64,000 nucleotides of DNA, from positions 124,001-188,000 of the forward strand of contig JAWKZQ010000003.1 of assembly GCA_041395865.1 (NCBI GenBank), given 5' to 3'. The stretch comes from IMCC2047 sp041395865 (GTDB lineage Bacteria; Pseudomonadota; Gammaproteobacteria; Pseudomonadales; IMCC2047). The number at the start of each line of letters is the position of its first letter. Within the stretch, counting starts at the first letter, position 1. Position numbers and translations under genes: made by a program. Positions 7,795-17,216 of this stretch are shown one piece after another. Under the pieces are notes generated by a model. It was not told the origin of the DNA. It did no database searches and saw nothing but the letters and a program-made list of their open reading frames with translations.

Positions 7795-8928
7795 ATGGAA
7801 ATGAACTCACTATTGACCCAGCTCGGCCTTAAGGGCGATGGGTTGCTGGTGGTCGAAGTTTTCATCGTTGTGTTTGTCACGGTGCTCGCCAATTTTGTGG
7901 CGCTTTATTTGTTGAAGCAAATCGTCCGGCACATCGAAAAAACGCACAACTACTGGGACGACGCGTTGATTCTGGCAGCACGTAAACCCCTGAGTGTGCT
8001 GATCTGGTTGCTGGGAATCAGTTGGGCAGCCGATATCGTGGCAGCCAATACCGATGCCGTGATTTTCGATGCGATCGGCCCGGTGCGCGAGGTAAGCGTT
8101 ATCCTGTTACTGGCCTGGTTCTTGGTAGGCTTTATACAGCGCACCGAAGCGGCGCTGATGGACCCGCAGAAGGTCAAGGAGCCCTTCGACGAGACAACGG
8201 TCACAGCGATTGGCAAGCTACTGCGTGTTTCGGTGATTATTACTGCGGCACTTATTCTGATGCAGACGCTGGGTTACAGTATCAGCGGTATCCTGGCGTT
8301 TGGAGGTGTGGGCGGTATTGCCGTTGGTTTTGCAGCCAAGGACCTGCTCGCCAACTTTTTTGGCGGGCTGATGATTTACCTGGATCGACCCTTTACCGTC
8401 GGTGACTGGATTCGCTCGCCGGACCGTGAGATTGAGGGTACCGTGGAGAAAATTGGCTGGCGCCTCACCAGTATTCGTACCTTCGAAAAACGGCCTTTGT
8501 ACGTTCCCAATTCCACGTTCACTAATATCACCGTGGAAAACCCGTCCCGTATGACCAACCGTCGAATCTATGAAACGATTGGCTTACGTTATGACGATGC
8601 CGCTCAACTGAAGGGTATTGTTGGCGAGGTAAAGGACATGCTCCTTAACCATCCCGAAATTGACACGGATAAAACCCTGATCGTTAACTTCAATGCCTTC
8701 GGGGAATCTTCATTGGATTTCTTCATCTACACCTTTACCAAAACCACCGACTGGATTCATTTTCACGAAATTAAACAGGATGTGCTGATGAAGGTGCTGG
8801 ATATTATTGAGGCTCGTGGTGCTGATGTGGCTTACCCAACCTCCACGGTTCATTTGCCCGACAGGCTTCACCTTGACGCGCCAGCGGAGCTGCCCATTGA
8901 GCCGGTTCAACGTAAGAAGGAAGCCTGA
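7795..8928 (+). CDS. Mechanosensitive ion channel, MscS family
   Basis: A 377-aa inner-membrane channel of the small-conductance family, which opens on hypo-osmotic shock. Four hydrophobic segments lie near residues 17-43, 62-82, 98-118 and 145-200. The last contains the Gly/Ala-rich pore helix (AFGGVGGIAVGFAAKDLLANF), followed by the conserved FGGLMIYLDRPFTVGDWI and the beta-domain ERxxxVPNS-type region RPLYVPNSTFTNI. One more N-terminal helix than E. coli MscS suggests the YbdG-like subgroup. ATG at 7795 follows TTAAGGTGCATTT. Its stop overlaps the next start by one base (TGATG), so it is translationally coupled to the phosphorylase. Confidence 0.9.
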   Translation: MEMNSLLTQLGLKGDGLLVVEVFIVVFVTVLANFVALYLLKQIVRHIEKTHNYWDDALILAARKPLSVLIWLLGISWAADIVAANTDAVIFDAIGPVREVSVILLLAWFLVGFIQRTEAALMDPQKVKEPFDETTVTAIGKLLRVSVIITAALILMQTLGYSISGILAFGGVGGIAVGFAAKDLLANFFGGLMIYLDRPFTVGDWIRSPDREIEGTVEKIGWRLTSIRTFEKRPLYVPNSTFTNITVENPSRMTNRRIYETIGLRYDDAAQLKGIVGEVKDMLLNHPEIDTDKTLIVNFNAFGESSLDFFIYTFTKTTDWIHFHEIKQDVLMKVLDIIEARGADVAYPTSTVHLPDRLHLDAPAELPIEPVQRKKEA

Positions 8929-9689
8929 TGATTGAGCGACCACGCATCGCCATTATTGGCGGCTCAGGATTGACGCAGCTGAGCGGCATGCAGATTTACG
9001 ACAGCGAATGGCCGGGAACCCCCTACGGCGAGCCTAATGCGCCCCTGGCTCATACCCGTCTCGGTGGTGAAATGGTGATCTTCTTTGCCCGGCATGGTGA
9101 AGGGGGAAGTTTTGCGCCGCACCTGGTGAACTACCGGGCCAATTTGTTTGCGCTCAAGCAGGCCGGGATTGAAAAGGTGATCGCGGTTAATGTGGTGGGC
9201 GGCATTACAGAGGAAATGCAGACGGGGCATCTCTGTGTCCCTGACCAGATTATTGATTATACCTATGGTCGTGAAAATACTTTTTTTGACGGCATCAAAA
9301 AAGAGCTGAAGCATATCGATTGCGCGGAACCCTATCAGGCCGGCTTGCGCAAAGCCTTGATCGATGCGGCCGCTGCGCTCGATATTCCGCTCAGTGAGCA
9401 GGGTGTTTATGGCTGCACTCAGGGGCCGCGCCTGGAGACCGCTGCTGAAATCAATCGTATGGAACGCGATGGTTGTCATATCGTGGGTATGACGGCCATG
9501 CCGGAAGCGGCGCTCGCGCTGGAGCTGGAGCTGGATTATGCCGCGATTTGCCTGGTGGTGAACCGGGCGTCGGGGCGCAGTGAAAAACCTGTCAGCCTGA
9601 TGGATGTGAGGGCGACCGAGCAGCAAGAGATGCCTAAGGTTGAAAAAATCCTGCGTCGGGTCGTACAGGACCTAGGAGGCGCTATTTAA
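8928..9689 (+). CDS. S-methyl-5'-thioinosine phosphorylase (MTAP/PNP family)
   Basis: Phosphorolysis of a methylthiopurine nucleoside for purine and methionine salvage. The 253-aa protein has the phosphate loop IIGGSGLTQ near residue 6, the RHGEGGSFAPHLVNYRAN phosphate/ribose block near 56, and GMTAMPEAALALE near 184. Where adenosine-specific MTAP enzymes have an Asp-containing TDYDCW-type base pocket, this has VVNRASGRS, as expected for the 6-oxopurine-preferring enzyme described at this locus in Pseudomonas. That makes methylthioinosine the likely substrate; MTAP is the alternative. It overlaps the channel gene by one base and its end overlaps the convergent csiV-like gene by 18 bp. Confidence 0.87.
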   Translation: MIERPRIAIIGGSGLTQLSGMQIYDSEWPGTPYGEPNAPLAHTRLGGEMVIFFARHGEGGSFAPHLVNYRANLFALKQAGIEKVIAVNVVGGITEEMQTGHLCVPDQIIDYTYGRENTFFDGIKKELKHIDCAEPYQAGLRKALIDAAAALDIPLSEQGVYGCTQGPRLETAAEINRMERDGCHIVGMTAMPEAALALELELDYAAICLVVNRASGRSEKPVSLMDVRATEQQEMPKVEKILRRVVQDLGGAI

Positions 9690-10514
9690 GCCAGGTGCAG
9701 GGCGTTTTTCTGGCAGCTTATCCGGTGAAAAGGCTTGTAAATCCATGGCCGGGTCGGGCTGTTTGTAGGGCGTTATTTGTACCAGGATGCCAAATAGCGG
9801 GTGGTCGATGTAATGAAGTTCGTTAGAACGCATACGACGTGACTGATTCAATCGCGCCGTTGCTGCCCGAATAAAACGGGCATTGCTGCCGATACCAGGT
9901 CTGCTGGCCGAAACTGACTCATTATGTTTTTCAAGGTTCTGGTCCTGCAGCCAGGCGTCGCTATCCGAAACGCCCCCATCTTTACTGAAGACGCTCCAGT
10001 CCAGCTGGTTGATGTTTTCGATATTTTTGAACTGGGAAAAGAACAGGTCGCTACTGGCATGAAGATAGCGTCCGCGAAAGATAGTCAACGTACCTTCCAG
10101 TTCGTATTCGCCATCAAAACGGTCACCCGCCTGAATCAGGACAGCCTGGGCCTGATCTTTTTGCTGGACGGGCTGGCGCCAAGCAAGATGCTTTAACAGG
10201 CGCAGGTCCGGGGCACGTTCGATGCGTTGCGCCGAGTTATTCAGCTGCCGTTGGTCGCTCGGAAGCAGCAGGAAAGGCTGTCGACTCAAATTGCCGCCCG
10301 GTTTTTCTTCGAGCTTTACCGGGTTGCTTGAATAGTCGGGGGCAAAGTCATCCCGCCACAGTTCACTGCTGCGCTGATAATCCGGTTGTTGGGCAAATAA
10401 CAGGATTTCAATTTGGTACCAGTCCGGTTCTGCCGCTGTACTTGGTGTGGAAATGCCCAGCAGGCCAAAAAAAAGTAGGGATGTCAGGAGTCGTATTTGC
10501 ATGCGCCTAATCAT
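9672..10514 (-). CDS. CsiV-family periplasmic protein
   Basis: A 280-aa exported protein. After a few basic residues there is a signal peptide (LLTSLLFFGLLGI, cleavage after STAA), then PDWYQIEILLFAQQPDY, the start typical of the CsiV family (cell-shape integrity factor linked to PBP1a in Vibrio). The rest is poorly conserved, with a LQGTLTIFRGRY-like strand (EGTLTIFRGRYLHASSDL) and a PLFGILVQITPY block near the C-terminus. Start could be ATG 10514 or ATG 10502; the latter gives MQIRLLTSLL with a better-placed signal peptide. It follows mfd by 15 bp on the same strand, so they probably form one operon. Specific function here is inferred from the family only. Confidence 0.7.
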   Translation of the reverse strand: MIRRMQIRLLTSLLFFGLLGISTPSTAAEPDWYQIEILLFAQQPDYQRSSELWRDDFAPDYSSNPVKLEEKPGGNLSRQPFLLLPSDQRQLNNSAQRIERAPDLRLLKHLAWRQPVQQKDQAQAVLIQAGDRFDGEYELEGTLTIFRGRYLHASSDLFFSQFKNIENINQLDWSVFSKDGGVSDSDAWLQDQNLEKHNESVSASRPGIGSNARFIRAATARLNQSRRMRSNELHYIDHPLFGILVQITPYKQPDPAMDLQAFSPDKLPEKRPAPGLNSAS

Positions 10515-10529
10515 ATCGGTCGTTGGGAA

Positions 10530-13500
10530 TTAAGTCGACAGCTGTTCCAATAACAGGTTCACACCCGCTAAGCGGGTTTGTGCTGTTGGCATCGCATCCA
10601 TGTATTTCAGACGGTCGATACCCTCCAGGCGGTAGCGGGCCGGCTGGCTCTGTATTAGGGAGACCAGCTTTTCCGGATTTACTTTAGTGTCGCTATCGAA
10701 CTCGACGCGTACCAGTTGGTCGTTGCCGTCAATTTTTTGCAACCCCAGTTGTTGCGCTTTAAGTTTAATCGCGGTGATTTCAAACAGGTTCTTAATGGGC
10801 TCGTTAAGCAGCCCAAAGCGATCAATCATCTCCACCTGCAGTTCACGCAAATCCTGATCATTGGCGGCCTCTGAGATGCGTTTGTACATGACGAGGCGGG
10901 CATGAACATCGGGCAAATAATCTTCGGGGATCAAGGCGGGCAATCGCAGGTTCACCTCGGCGCCATGCTGCAATGGTTTTTCCAGGTCGATCGTTTTGCC
11001 CTGTTTGAGTGTGTTAACGGCCTGGTCCAGCAGCTCGGAGTAAAGTGCGAAACCGATGGTATGAATGTTACCGCTTTGGTTGTCGCCCAATAATTCGCCG
11101 GCACCTCGGATTTCCAGGTCGTGGGTGGCGAGTGTAAACCCGGCGCCAAGCTCCTGCGCATTGGCGATGGCTTCAAGCCGTTTCTCGGCATCGCTGGTTA
11201 TGTTTTTGGGCGGCGGTGTCAGCAGGTAGGCGTAAGCCTGGTGGTGCGACCGGCCCACGCGTCCGCGCAACTGGTGCAGTTGCGCCAGGCCGAATTTGTC
11301 CGCGCGCTCAATAATAATGGTGTTGGCAGTCGGGATATCGATACCGGTTTCGATAATGGTCGTACAAACCAGCACATTGAAACGCTTGTGATAAAAGTCG
11401 GTCATGACCTTTTCCAGATCGCGTTCGCGCATCTGGCCGTGGCCAAACCCAACCCGGGCTTCGGGAATTAGCGCTTCTATCTCGCGGGCTTTGCGTTCAA
11501 TGCTGCTGACATCGTTATGCAACACATACACCTGGCCGCCGCGCAACAGCTCACGGTTTATGGCCTCCTTGCGGATGCCGTCATCCTGGCGGTGAACGAA
11601 GGTTTTGATCGACAGGCGTTTTGCCGGGGGCGAGGCGATGATGGAGATGTCGCGTATGCCGGCCATGGCCATGTTCAGCGTACGTGGAATGGGGGTTGCC
11701 GTCAGCGTGAGGATATCGACTTCAGAGCGCAGGGCCTTTAGCTTTTCCTTTTGGGTAACGCCAAAGCGGTGCTCCTCGTCAATGATCAGCAGCCCCAGGT
11801 TTTTAAACTGGATATTGCTGCTGAGCAGTTTGTGCGTGCCGATGACGATGTCGACCTGCCCGCTGGCAAGTTTTTTCTCGACGCCTGATTGCTCCTTGCC
11901 GGTGCGGAAGCGCGAAATAACGTCGATATTAACCGGCCAGTCACTGAAGCGATCCTTGAAGGATTCGTAGTGCTGTTGCGCCAGCAACGTTGTGGGTACC
12001 AGCATGGCAACCTGTTTGCCGCTGTGGGCTGCCACGAAGGCGGCGCGCATGGCGACCTCTGTTTTACCGAAGCCCACATCGCCGCACACCAGTCGATCCA
12101 TCGGCTGGGTTGACTCCATATCGGCAAGCGTGGCTTCAATGGCTGCCAATTGGTCGGGCGTTTCCTCAAAGGGAAAGCCGGCGCTGAACAGGTGGTAATC
12201 GTTTTCATTGATATTGAATTCAAACCCTTTCCTGGCGGCGCGGCGGGCATGAATTTCCAGTAGCTCTGCGGCTGTATCGCGCACCTGTTCGGCGGCTTTG
12301 CGCTTGGCTTTGTCCCACTTGTCCGTACCGAGTTTGTGGAGCGGGGCGGTTTCATCGCTGGCACCCGTGTAGCGTGCAATGAGGTGCAGCGAGGCGATCG
12401 GAACATAAAGCTTGGATTCGCCAGCATATTCAAGGGTCAGGAACTCTTCTGTCTGGCCGCCAACATCAATGGTTTCCAGGCCCCGATAGCGGCCTACGCC
12501 ATGGTCGATATGCACCACGGGGGCATCGATCTGAAGCTCCGCCAGGTTACGGATAACCTGGTCGCTAAAGTCGCGTGCCTTGCTGCGACGGCGGCGTTGT
12601 AAAACCTGGCGGCCAAAAAGTTGTGATTCGCTGATGATCACCAGCGCCGGGTTTTTAAGTTGCAGGCCGCGGTCGATTGCGCCAACAGTAATACCTATAT
12701 TGGTATTGTCGGCGATGAAGTCTGGCCAGTTGTCGTATTCAGTGGGCTTGATCTGTATGCGCTTGAGCAGATCGAGCAGTATCTCGCGACGACCGGTTGA
12801 TTCCGCACAGAATAGTGTGCGTTGTTTCGTATCCTGCAGGTAGGATTTTAATTCCAGCAGGGGATTTTCGGCGTGGTGATCGATACTGAACGTGGGCGGC
12901 ATCATGCTGCCAATGTCGATACCCTGCGCAGCCTGTTCCCCTGGCGGAAGTAATTTGGTTCGGGGGAGGGGTTTAAGTGCCGAAAATAACTCGTTAACAG
13001 GCAGGTAAATTTCGTTTGGGGTCAGTAAAGGACGCTGAGTATCGTAGCGCCGGTCTTCATAGCGGTTATTGATTTCCTGCCAATAGTGTTCGGCGGCTTC
13101 GTCAAGTCTGGCAAAGGTGAAAACCTGCGTGTTTTCGGGCAGGTAATCAAATAAAGAAGCGACCTTGTCGAAAAACAGGGGGAGATAGAATTCCACGCCC
13201 GATGGCGTGATTCCGCTGGAAACTTCCTGATAGATATAACTGCCCTTGGGGTCGGCATCGAAGCGGCCGCGCCAGTTTTGCCGGAATAAGGCGATTGCCT
13301 CATCGTTCATCGGGAATTCGCGTGCAGGAAGAATGCGTATCTCGGATACCTTTTCTAGAGTACGCTGGTTTTCGGGGTCGAAGGTGCGCAGCTGTTCAAC
13401 TTCGTCATCGAACAGGTCAATACGATAGGGCGTCGCGCTTCCCATCGGGAAGACATCAATGATTGATCCCCTGACCGCAAACTCGCCATGCTCGTAAACC

Positions 13501-13958
13501 GTATCTACAACGTGGTATCCCGCATGGGCGAGGTGTTCGCGGGTTTTTTGTATGTCGAATTGTTGTCCGGGCTCCACGATCAGGCTGTTGCCCAACACAA
13601 ATTGGCTGGGAGCGGTGCGTTGCATCAAGGTGGTGACGGGGATAACCAGAATCCCGCGTTTTAGTTGCGGCAAGCGGTAGAGTGTCAGCAGGCGCTGGGA
13701 AACGATGTCCTGGTGAGGAGAGAAGCTATCGTAGGGCAGGGTTTCCCAATCGGGGAAGCTGAGGATATTTGCTTTGCCGGCGCTAAAGAAGTTCAGCTCC
13801 GATACCAGTTGGTCGGCGCTGTTTGTGTCGGCAGTAATAACCAGGGAGAAACCGTCATGGTCGAGGCTGGCTTCGTAGATGGCCAGGCTGGTAGCGGCTT
13901 CATGAGTACCTGTGATGGGCTTGCCGGATACATTTTTGATGGCTGTAACAGTAGACAT
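10530..13958 (-). CDS. mfd: Transcription-repair coupling factor Mfd
   Basis: Removes RNA polymerase stalled at lesions and recruits UvrA. The 1,142-aa protein has the UvrB-like N-terminal module, the RNAP-interacting domain around residues 460-550 (VVHIDHGVGRYRGL and LEYAGESKLYVPIASL), and RecG-type translocase motors. Walker A is GDVGFGKTEVAMRAAF near 625, the DEEH box is LLIIDEEHRFGV, and motif III-VI blocks include TLTATPIPRTL and QLRGRVGRS. It ends in the TRCF D7 domain. Full length for the family (about 1,150). The minus-strand ATG at 13958 gives MSTVTAIKN; the divergent gap gene lies beyond a 337-bp intergenic region. Confidence 0.98.
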   Translation of the reverse strand: MSTVTAIKNVSGKPITGTHEAATSLAIYEASLDHDGFSLVITADTNSADQLVSELNFFSAGKANILSFPDWETLPYDSFSPHQDIVSQRLLTLYRLPQLKRGILVIPVTTLMQRTAPSQFVLGNSLIVEPGQQFDIQKTREHLAHAGYHVVDTVYEHGEFAVRGSIIDVFPMGSATPYRIDLFDDEVEQLRTFDPENQRTLEKVSEIRILPAREFPMNDEAIALFRQNWRGRFDADPKGSYIYQEVSSGITPSGVEFYLPLFFDKVASLFDYLPENTQVFTFARLDEAAEHYWQEINNRYEDRRYDTQRPLLTPNEIYLPVNELFSALKPLPRTKLLPPGEQAAQGIDIGSMMPPTFSIDHHAENPLLELKSYLQDTKQRTLFCAESTGRREILLDLLKRIQIKPTEYDNWPDFIADNTNIGITVGAIDRGLQLKNPALVIISESQLFGRQVLQRRRRSKARDFSDQVIRNLAELQIDAPVVHIDHGVGRYRGLETIDVGGQTEEFLTLEYAGESKLYVPIASLHLIARYTGASDETAPLHKLGTDKWDKAKRKAAEQVRDTAAELLEIHARRAARKGFEFNINENDYHLFSAGFPFEETPDQLAAIEATLADMESTQPMDRLVCGDVGFGKTEVAMRAAFVAAHSGKQVAMLVPTTLLAQQHYESFKDRFSDWPVNIDVISRFRTGKEQSGVEKKLASGQVDIVIGTHKLLSSNIQFKNLGLLIIDEEHRFGVTQKEKLKALRSEVDILTLTATPIPRTLNMAMAGIRDISIIASPPAKRLSIKTFVHRQDDGIRKEAINRELLRGGQVYVLHNDVSSIERKAREIEALIPEARVGFGHGQMRERDLEKVMTDFYHKRFNVLVCTTIIETGIDIPTANTIIIERADKFGLAQLHQLRGRVGRSHHQAYAYLLTPPPKNITSDAEKRLEAIANAQELGAGFTLATHDLEIRGAGELLGDNQSGNIHTIGFALYSELLDQAVNTLKQGKTIDLEKPLQHGAEVNLRLPALIPEDYLPDVHARLVMYKRISEAANDQDLRELQVEMIDRFGLLNEPIKNLFEITAIKLKAQQLGLQKIDGNDQLVRVEFDSDTKVNPEKLVSLIQSQPARYRLEGIDRLKYMDAMPTAQTRLAGVNLLLEQLST

Positions 13959-14186
13959 TGTGTGACAGTAGTTGTGGAACCTTGCGGCTTGACTATGGGG
14001 CGCGTAGTTTACGCGGAAAGCGTCGAAATGGATATGGAGGCAACGGCTAAATATTGGTTTTAGGGTGCCTGAGATACGTGTTTTTGGTGGCCATTTGCCG
14101 CCAGTCCGAAGGGCGCAATTTGTCTGAACTTGCCCTAGAGATGTGTAGGCTTTTATGAGAGAATACCGCCGCTTTTTAAGGGTGGT

Positions 14187-14200
14187 TTGATCGGGATCAA
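14187..14200 (+). promoter_or_regulatory. FNR/Anr box upstream of gap
   Basis: TTGATCGGGATCAA matches TTGAT-N4-ATCAA in all ten fixed positions. A TACCCT -10-like element lies at 14224-14229, which would put the start of transcription near 14235 and the box centre at about -41.5, the class II activator position. The box lies in the 337-bp mfd-gap divergent region (13959-14295), which otherwise shows no gene. Confidence 0.75.
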
Positions 14201-14295
14201 AGCCATGGCATTGACGACTTGACTACCCTTGTGCTGGTCCATACCGGGTTGGTGCCAGTAACCACTAATTTTTTAACGACTTAAGGTGCTCATCA

Positions 14296-15750
14296 GTGAC
14301 TGAACAGATGCATGATTCGAACTTGGAGAATTGGGAAAAAGGGGAACGCGCAGCGGAGGCCATGGTGCCTATCATTGGCGGCCTGTATCGTGATAAATCC
14401 GTTGAAACGTCCATCTTTGGTCGACTGATCGTAAAACGCACCGTTAATGAAATTCTGAAGGCCCACGACTTTGCGGCCAATGTTGAAAACCGCGATATCG
14501 CACCAGCCGATACGCTGGCGGCACTGGAAGTCCTGAACAGTCTGCCACTCGGTCCTTCCCATATCGATGTGGGTAAGCTGATGGTGGCATATCGGGACAA
14601 TGGCAGCAACCAGTCGCTGGAAGACTTCCTGCGTGGCCAGCTGGCCGCAGCAATGGCCGCTGAAGCCGTTGAAAATAGCGAGCAAAAAGAAGTGGTGCTC
14701 TATGGTTTTGGGCGGATCGGTCGCCTGTTGGCGCGTCTGTTAACCGATGGCACGGGCAGCGGTATGGGAATCCGTTTGCGTGCGATTGTCGTTCGTATGG
14801 GTAAGGGCAATGACCTGCTGAAACGTGCCAGCCTGCTGCGTCAGGATTCGATCCACGGCTCCTTCAAAGGCGTGGTCAAGGTTGACGAAGAGGATTGTTC
14901 ACTGATCATTAACGGGCATCGCGTCAAGGTGATTTACTCCAACTCGCCTGATGAAGTGGATTACACCCGTTATGGCATTGAAAATGCTGTTGTGGTCGAT
15001 AACACCGGTATCTGGCGTGATGAAGAAGGCTTGTCTCTGCATCTGAAATCCAAGGGTGTATCCCAAGTGCTGCTGACAGCGCCGGCCAAGGGTGACCTGA
15101 AAAATATCGTACACGGCATCAACAATGACATGATCAGCGCGGATGACAAAATCCTGTCCGCCGCTTCCTGTACCACCAATGCCATCACGCCTGTACTCAA
15201 GGCTATGAACGACAAGTTCGGCATTGAAAACGGCCACGTTGAAACCGTTCACTCCTACACGAACGACCAGAACCTGATTGATAACTACCACAAGGGTGAC
15301 CGTCGTGGTCGCGCCGCGCCGTTGAACATGGTACTTACTGAAACTGGTGCAGCCAAGGCTGTTGCCAAGGCGTTGCCTGAAATGGCGGGTAAACTGAGCG
15401 GTAGCTCGGTGCGCGTACCAACGCCGAATGTTTCCATTGCGATTCTGTCACTGAACCTGAAAACCGGTACATCGAAAGAAGAAATTAATGACTACATGCG
15501 TCACATGGCGCTGCACTCAAATCTGCAGAAGCAAATCGACTTCAGTAATTCGCCTGAAGCCGTGTCTTCCGATTTCGTTGGTTCTCGTGCCGCCGGTATT
15601 TTTGACGCGCTGGCTACTATTTCTAATGACAAACACTGTGTTCTGTACGTTTGGTACGACAATGAGTTTGGTTATGCCTGTCAGGTTGTGAGAATTCTGC
15701 GTCAAATTACTAATGCGACGCTGCCTGTTTTCCCAGGCGAAAATACATAA
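14296..15750 (+). CDS. gap: Glyceraldehyde-3-phosphate dehydrogenase, long N-terminally extended form
   Basis: NAD(P)-dependent oxidation of glyceraldehyde-3-phosphate. The 484-aa protein carries about 130 extra residues before the Rossmann start LYGFGRIGRLLARLL. The catalytic cysteine is in SAASCTTNAITPVLKAM, the catalytic His in VHSYTNDQNLIDNYH, and the substrate loop GAAKAVAKALPEM and C-terminal WYDNEFGYACQVV are intact. This long form sits between mfd and nqr in Pseudomonas, as recalled. Start GTG 14296 follows TTAAGG at proper distance; ATG 14308 is the alternative. A perfect FNR/Anr box upstream suggests higher expression at low oxygen. A terminator-like hairpin follows before nqrA. Confidence 0.93.
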   Translation: MTEQMHDSNLENWEKGERAAEAMVPIIGGLYRDKSVETSIFGRLIVKRTVNEILKAHDFAANVENRDIAPADTLAALEVLNSLPLGPSHIDVGKLMVAYRDNGSNQSLEDFLRGQLAAAMAAEAVENSEQKEVVLYGFGRIGRLLARLLTDGTGSGMGIRLRAIVVRMGKGNDLLKRASLLRQDSIHGSFKGVVKVDEEDCSLIINGHRVKVIYSNSPDEVDYTRYGIENAVVVDNTGIWRDEEGLSLHLKSKGVSQVLLTAPAKGDLKNIVHGINNDMISADDKILSAASCTTNAITPVLKAMNDKFGIENGHVETVHSYTNDQNLIDNYHKGDRRGRAAPLNMVLTETGAAKAVAKALPEMAGKLSGSSVRVPTPNVSIAILSLNLKTGTSKEEINDYMRHMALHSNLQKQIDFSNSPEAVSSDFVGSRAAGIFDALATISNDKHCVLYVWYDNEFGYACQVVRILRQITNATLPVFPGENT

Positions 15751-15797
15751 AGGAGTTTGGCAGGGTGGGGCTCTGTCTCTATAGCTGAAAGATTAAG

Positions 15798-15840
15798 AGG
15801 CCGTTTGGGTGAAAAGCCCGAACGGCTTCACTACGTTTTT
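15798..15840 (+). terminator. Terminator-like hairpin between gap and nqrA
   Basis: GGCCGTTTGGG pairs with CCCGAACGGCTT around a short A-rich loop, followed by TTCACTACGTTTTT. The U-tract is interrupted, so termination may be partial, allowing some read-through into nqrA, which starts 28 bp after the T-run. Confidence 0.55.
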
Positions 15841-15867
15841 ACATTTTAATAATTGTTGGCAAAGCAT

Positions 15868-17214
15868 ATGATCAAAATCAAAAGAGGTTTGGATCTGCCG
15901 ATAACCGGGACGCCTGAACAGGTCATCCATGATGGCCCGGCAGTTCGTTCTGTCGCTGTTCTGGGGCGCGACTATGTGGGCATGAAGCCCACTATGGCCG
16001 TCCAGGTTGGCGATAAGGTTAAAAAAGGGCAGTTGCTTTTTACAGACAAAAAAACAGAGGGTGTTATTTATACCTCTCCCGCGTCGGGTACGATCGCTGC
16101 GATTAACCGTGGCGAAAAGCGCGCTTTACAATCCATTGTCATTGACGTCGAAGGAAATGAAGCGGAAACGTTTGCCTGCTATGCCGCAGGTGATCTCTCT
16201 GCCCTGAAACGAGAGCAGGTTGTTGAGAACCTGGTTGATTCTGGGCTATGGACTGCGTTCCGCACACGACCCTTCAGTAAAGTTCCTGCGCCAGCCAGTA
16301 AACCGGCAGCCATCTTTGTTGCGGCGATGGATACCAACCCGCTGGCGGCGAACCCTGAGGTGATTATTGCCGAGCAGGCAGAAGCTTTTGCTCAGGGACT
16401 TGAGGTCATTGCCCGCTTGACCGATGGCCAATTATTCGTCGGCAAGGCGCCTGGTGCGAACATCCCTGTGGGTAATGCGCCGGTGGTTGTTGAGGAGTTT
16501 TCAGGTCCGCACCCGGCCGGTAACGTGGGTACCCACATTCACTTCCTAAATCCGGTTTCTGAAAGCAAGACGGTTTGGCATATCGGTTACCAGGACGTGA
16601 TTGCCGTTGGGAAGCTTTTTACAACAGGCGAGCTCTATTCCGAGCGTGTTGTATCGCTGGCCGGTCCCCGCGTTTCCGAACCACGTCTGGTCCGCACTCA
16701 CCTGGGGGCCTGCTTAACCTCTCTGGTTGCAGGGCAGGCTCTTGAAGATGAGAGTGCAAACCGCATCATTTCCGGTTCTGTTCTTTCCGGGCAGACTGCT
16801 CGGGGCCCAGTTGCTTATCTGGGGCGTTATGCTGTGCAGGTCACCGTGATTCGCGAGAAAAAGGAACGGGATCTGCTGGGATATCTGAGCCTGGGTGCCA
16901 ACAAGCACTCAATCCTGAACGTATACCTCTCCAAGTTGAATCCTGGAAAACGCTTCGATTTCACAACAACAACAAACGGCAGCCCCAGAGCGATGGTTCC
17001 AACGGGCGCCTATGAAGCGGTGATGCCACTGGATATTCTGCCAACCCAGTTGTTGCGAGCGATTATCGTCGGCGATCTTGAAATGGCGCAGGCCCTTGGT
17101 TGCCTGGAGCTGGATGAGGAAGATCTGGCGCTGTGTACTTATGTTTGCCCTGGTAAATACGAGTACGGCCCGATTCTGCGTAATAACCTGACTGTGATTG
17201 AGAAGGAAGGGTAA
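15868..17214 (+). CDS. nqrA: Na+-translocating NADH:quinone reductase subunit A
   Basis: Peripheral cytoplasmic subunit of the Na+-pumping respiratory complex that oxidises NADH and reduces ubiquinone. 448 aa, against 446 in Vibrio. I chose ATG 15868 because it gives the canonical MIKIKRGLDLPITG start; a TTG at 15853 would add five residues. The sequence contains the biotinyl-lipoyl-like N-terminal fold (ATMAVQVGDKVKKGQ) and the SLBB-type middle region. No membrane helices, as expected. First gene of nqrABCDEF-apbE-nqrM, all on the plus strand with short gaps or overlaps. Confidence 0.96.
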   Translation: MIKIKRGLDLPITGTPEQVIHDGPAVRSVAVLGRDYVGMKPTMAVQVGDKVKKGQLLFTDKKTEGVIYTSPASGTIAAINRGEKRALQSIVIDVEGNEAETFACYAAGDLSALKREQVVENLVDSGLWTAFRTRPFSKVPAPASKPAAIFVAAMDTNPLAANPEVIIAEQAEAFAQGLEVIARLTDGQLFVGKAPGANIPVGNAPVVVEEFSGPHPAGNVGTHIHFLNPVSESKTVWHIGYQDVIAVGKLFTTGELYSERVVSLAGPRVSEPRLVRTHLGACLTSLVAGQALEDESANRIISGSVLSGQTARGPVAYLGRYAVQVTVIREKKERDLLGYLSLGANKHSILNVYLSKLNPGKRFDFTTTTNGSPRAMVPTGAYEAVMPLDILPTQLLRAIIVGDLEMAQALGCLELDEEDLALCTYVCPGKYEYGPILRNNLTVIEKEG

Positions 17215-17216
17215 CC

